Assembly: GCA_965226965.1 (NCBI GenBank) | Contig: OZ245715.1 | Location: 4,030,001-4,094,000 of the forward strand | From: Endoryza foliicola | Lineage (GTDB): Bacteria; Bacteroidota; Bacteroidia; Chitinophagales; Chitinophagaceae | Length of the DNA stretch: 64,000 nucleotides | Direction: 5' to 3' | Shown here: positions 61,303-64,000 of the stretch, piece after piece | Numbering within the stretch: position 1 is the stretch's first letter | How the letters are laid out: each line of letters opens with the position of its first letter | Made by a program: the position numbers and the translations under genes | The notes under the pieces: generated by a model | Database searches by the model: none | Seen by the model: only the letters and a program-made list of their open reading frames with translations | What the model was told of the DNA's origin: nothing

Positions 61303-62373
61303 ATGAATCTTCTTTTCCCAATAAACGGTGATATACTGCATGTACTCGATGGTACCATCACAAATGAAGGGCTGCAAGTGTTTGCAAAAATAGCGGCAGA
61401 CCCAAGCGACCAAATCACTGTAAACGGACAATCAGCGGATCAGAAAGATGGCATCTTCACGGCGCCGTTGTTGCTTACCAACTATCATAATACGGTAACA
61501 GTAAAAAACCATAGAACCGGTGAAGAAGCAACTGTCAATGTATATTGGTCGAAAAAATTTGCAGGCGGCTATCGATTATCCATCGATGATAATATACGCT
61601 TCTTACAAGACATCGCACAAAATGCCAATGTTTACAATTCCATTTTTGAAAACCCTTTCTTAAACGGGCTTTTAAACATTCACAAACGATATGGAACTAA
61701 AGTGCATTTGAACTTGTTCTACCAATCGGTAGATGCAGCCTTCACTTTATCAGCATTTCCGGATATGTTCAAAGAGGAATGGCAACGTAATTCCAATTGG
61801 TTGCGCTTGAGCTTCCATGCTTACAAAGAATTTCCTGATGCCCCTTACAAGAACGCTTCTTTCCAAACCGTAAAAGATGATTGTGATCTCGTAATGGGTG
61901 AAATCAAACGTTTTGCCGGCCACCAACTAATGGGACCGGTAACTACGGTGCATTGGGGAGAGGTTACCATCGAAGGTTCGAGAGCACTTCGCGCAGCTGG
62001 ATATAAAGGACAATTGGGCTATTTCAATGTAGACGATGACCTACCTCCGGTTTCATATTACCTCGATGTTGAAAAACGTCGACACATGAAGAAACGCTTC
62101 ATCTGGAAAGATGAAGCCGAAGACATCATTTTCATTCGCAGCAGTATTGTATTAGACCGTAAAGAGAATCATGAAATTGTCCCCTTTCTCGATGCATACC
62201 GGGAAGCAGGAACACCGCCACCTTATGCCGATTTCCTGATCCATGAACAATATTTCTATCCTGATTATGCAGCTTATCAACCCGACTATTTCGAAAGAAT
62301 TGAAACAGCGGTTAAATGGGCTACAGATCATCATTACAAACCGGCATTTTTAGATGAAAGTATTTTCAGCTAA
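61303..62373 (+). CDS. Polysaccharide-deacetylase-like (NodB-type fold) protein, unknown function
   Basis: 356 residues, no signal peptide (MNLLFPINGDILH), so probably cytoplasmic. An N-terminal beta segment (about 1-88) precedes a region opening RLSIDDNIRFLQDIA, which resembles the SFDDG motif of NodB-type deacetylases, with a later SFHAYKEFPD (His) and TTVHWGE. The likely metal ligands are Asp-Asp and His, but I cannot confirm the family; it is close to proteins annotated only as hypothetical. First gene of a plus-strand unit. Gap to the next gene is 35 nt. Confidence 0.6.
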   Translation: MNLLFPINGDILHVLDGTITNEGLQVFAKIAADPSDQITVNGQSADQKDGIFTAPLLLTNYHNTVTVKNHRTGEEATVNVYWSKKFAGGYRLSIDDNIRFLQDIAQNANVYNSIFENPFLNGLLNIHKRYGTKVHLNLFYQSVDAAFTLSAFPDMFKEEWQRNSNWLRLSFHAYKEFPDAPYKNASFQTVKDDCDLVMGEIKRFAGHQLMGPVTTVHWGEVTIEGSRALRAAGYKGQLGYFNVDDDLPPVSYYLDVEKRRHMKKRFIWKDEAEDIIFIRSSIVLDRKENHEIVPFLDAYREAGTPPPYADFLIHEQYFYPDYAAYQPDYFERIETAVKWATDHHYKPAFLDESIFS

Positions 62374-62408
62374 GCAGTCTTATGTAGTGACCTAAAAGAA
62401 TCAAAACT

Positions 62409-63197
62409 ATGCTGTTTAACGGCAACACTTATAAAGCACTGAATGAAGCGCGCAACAAAGTTGTGGTAATTCCTATTGGTGCCACCGAACAACATGGCCC
62501 TCATCTTGCAACAGGTACAGACACCATCATTGTAACGCATATCGCAAAGGCAGTTGAAAAAGTCTTATCTGAACATATAGTTCTTGCTCCTTCACTCCCC
62601 TATGGCTCTAGTGATCATCACCTTTCTTTTGGAGGAACAATAAGTATTACTGCAGACCTATACACGCAGGTCTTGGTAAACCTTGTAAGTTCTTTAGTTG
62701 ATTCAGGGTTTACAAGAATCGTTCTTTTGAACGGTCATGGTGGAAATATTACACCGGCGAAACAAGCATTGGCATTGTTAAGCAAGAAATACGATACCAG
62801 TCATCGTCCAAACATTGCGTTGGTTACCTATTGGGAACTGGGTGGGAAGGCTTTTGCAGGAGAGGCACCGATGGAAAGCCCTGCGTTGAGCCACGCATGC
62901 GAATACGAAACCAGCATGATGTTATTTGTGCAACCCGGTTCCGTTTTCATGAATGAAGTACAAAGAGCAGATAGACCTGAACAAAACGGATACATCCCTT
63001 GGGAGGACGATATATCTTATAAAGGAGTTACCCTATTCAAGCAAACTGCTTTCATTTCAAGCAATGGCAGCAGTGGAGAACCTCAGCTAGGGACAGCCGA
63101 AAAAGGGCAGTTTTTAATAGACAAAGCAATTGAAGCCACTATTGCATTTTTATCCTCCTTTAAAAACTGGCCGTTCAACGAACCACTAAGCAAATAA
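62409..63197 (+). CDS. Creatininase-family hydrolase
   Basis: 262 residues. Signatures: VVVIPIGATEQHGPHLATGTDT (Glu, His and Asp metal ligands, about 17-38), LPYGSSDHHLSFGGTISI and VLLNGHGGN (metal-binding His). The family includes creatinine amidohydrolase, the mycofactocin protein MftE and hydrolases of keto-inositols/keto-sugars, so the substrate is open. In this context it may open a cyclic amide or a 3-keto sugar ring. One base separates it from the RidA gene. Confidence 0.9.
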   Translation: MLFNGNTYKALNEARNKVVVIPIGATEQHGPHLATGTDTIIVTHIAKAVEKVLSEHIVLAPSLPYGSSDHHLSFGGTISITADLYTQVLVNLVSSLVDSGFTRIVLLNGHGGNITPAKQALALLSKKYDTSHRPNIALVTYWELGGKAFAGEAPMESPALSHACEYETSMMLFVQPGSVFMNEVQRADRPEQNGYIPWEDDISYKGVTLFKQTAFISSNGSSGEPQLGTAEKGQFLIDKAIEATIAFLSSFKNWPFNEPLSK

Positions 63198-63198
63198 C

Positions 63199-63579
63199 AT
63201 GAAAAAAGAAATCAAACATCCCGATAAAAGATCACATACAGGCTCGTACTCAGCCGGGGTATTAGCCGGAAACATGCTATTCATAAGTGGGCAGGGGCCT
63301 ATTGACCTCGCAACCGGAACTGTTATCACCGGAACCATAGAAGAAGAAACCTTGCTTACGCTTTCGCATGTAAAAAAAATAGTGGAGGCTGCCGGAGGCA
63401 CAATCGACGATATTGTAAAATGCACTGTTCACCTTGAAGACATCAATTTATTCGACCGTTACGACAAAGCTTACGCATCTTTCTTTAACGGAATACTTCC
63501 AGCTAGAACCACCGTTCAATCGGTGTTAGCCGATGGAATAAAAGTAGAAATTGATGCGATTGCTGTTTTGAAAAAATAA
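63199..63579 (+). CDS. RidA-family (YjgF/YER057c/UK114) protein
   Basis: 126 residues. RidA fold with LFISGQGPID, DIVKCTVHLEDINLFDRYDKAYASFF, and the active-site Arg in LPARTTVQ and Glu in VEIDAIAVL. RidA hydrolyses reactive enamines/imines formed by PLP enzymes or amino-acid/sugar deamination, and relatives act as ring-opening deaminases. It starts 1 nt after the creatininase stop and 15 nt before the next gene. Its presence supports an imine-forming step, such as transamination or deamination of an amino sugar. Confidence 0.93.
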   Translation: MKKEIKHPDKRSHTGSYSAGVLAGNMLFISGQGPIDLATGTVITGTIEEETLLTLSHVKKIVEAAGGTIDDIVKCTVHLEDINLFDRYDKAYASFFNGILPARTTVQSVLADGIKVEIDAIAVLKK

Positions 63580-63594
63580 GAACTATCAGAACAA

Positions 63595-64000
63595 ATGAGT
63601 ACTAAACAAAAAATAGGAACAGTTGGACTTGGATTAATGGGATGCAGTATTGCCACTTGTATATTAGCTGCCGGTCACCCAGTTACCGCCCTCACCAACC
63701 ATATAGAGAAAGCCGCAGAAGCTAAAAAGCGTATCGAGGAATTTTTAGAGCAGTTGCTAGAAGAGGGAATTCTAAAAGAATCTGTAGTAACTGTATTGAG
63801 TAGATTAACCATTACTGATAAAGTAGCAGATCTAAAAGATCATGGAATCGTTATTGAGTCAATCATAGAAAACATCACAGAAAAGAAGAAAGTATACCAA
63901 GATCTGGAAACTGTATTAAGCCCCGATGCCATTATTGGAAGTAATACATCAGCCATTCCGGTAAGCTTTTTACAAGATGGATTGAAACATCCCGAAAGAA
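63595..64000 (+). CDS. 3-hydroxyacyl-CoA dehydrogenase-like protein, N-terminal part (cut by window edge)
   Basis: 135 residues visible, open to the last base. Rossmann motif GTVGLGLMGCSIATCILAAGH (about 7-27) and the family's DHGIVIESIIENITEKKKVYQDLE followed by IIGSNTSAIPVSFL, as in 3-hydroxyacyl-CoA/3-hydroxybutyryl-CoA dehydrogenases and the related beta-hydroxyacid/sugar-acid dehydrogenases. The distance to RidA (15 nt) puts it in the same unit. In a sugar pathway it may oxidise a hydroxy acid rather than a fatty acyl-CoA. Confidence 0.85.
   Translation, partial: MSTKQKIGTVGLGLMGCSIATCILAAGHPVTALTNHIEKAAEAKKRIEEFLEQLLEEGILKESVVTVLSRLTITDKVADLKDHGIVIESIIENITEKKKVYQDLETVLSPDAIIGSNTSAIPVSFLQDGLKHPER

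Overview
The window is about 42 % GC by eye and reads as a chromosome segment of a Bacteroidota bacterium, most likely of the Chitinophagaceae/Sphingobacteriia type (genus not determinable by eye). Support: a SusC/SusD pair, T9SS C-terminal sorting domains, many secreted glycoside hydrolases, Bacteroidota -7 promoter boxes (TAnnTTTG), weak Shine-Dalgarno sequences, and an AllA-like plus Tat/Gfo-Idh-MocA gene set typical of soil and freshwater Bacteroidota.

Layout. 0-14 kb: the 3' end of an M1 aminopeptidase; a GH78 rhamnosidase coupled to a type-B carboxylesterase; a large SNF2 helicase; a vanadium-haloperoxidase-like PAP2 protein paired with a CRTAC1-like FG-GAP/ASPIC protein. 14-20 kb: a SusD/SusC pair behind a ROK repressor. 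20.8-23 kb: four overlapping genes (DoxX-like, DUF2071, membrane-anchored methyltransferase, small membrane protein). 23-30 kb: GH29 fucosidase, GH20 hexosaminidase, an esterase and a SMI1/KNR4 (SUKH) protein. 29.8-36 kb: a cobalamin riboswitch, BtuB, a DUF6580-type membrane protein, then a Dph6-like ATP pyrophosphatase with CobT, CobS and CobC. 36-41 kb: an acyltransferase, a T9SS cargo protein and a GH105-type hydrolase whose T9SS tail is cut off by a one-base frameshift.

The most interesting part is 41-64 kb. A 12-gene minus-strand operon (59249 down to 44106, gaps of 2-48 nt) encodes a DUF1080 protein, several exported Gfo/Idh/MocA oxidoreductases (one with the GH109 signature), a Tat-exported DegT-type PLP aminotransferase, a secreted beta-propeller-like protein, a ceramidase/TIM-barrel fusion, a FucP/NagP-type transporter, NagB, NagA and an SDR. 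Around it, on the plus strand, lie a Tat-exported TIM-barrel protein, a GxDLY/SGNH esterase, and a second unit with a NodB-like protein, a creatininase-family hydrolase, RidA and a 3-hydroxyacyl-CoA-dehydrogenase-like enzyme running off the window. A nearly identical 24-bp sequence lies upstream of three of these units, which suggests one regulon. I read the region as a candidate, largely undescribed periplasmic oxidation/transamination route for an amino-sugar substrate whose products feed NagA/NagB.

The intergenic regions in the first 37 kb carry a mosaic of dispersed repeat modules, mostly at 3' ends of genes; four minus-strand genes end inside the same AT-rich repeat module. No tRNA, rRNA, CRISPR array or insertion sequence was recognised.
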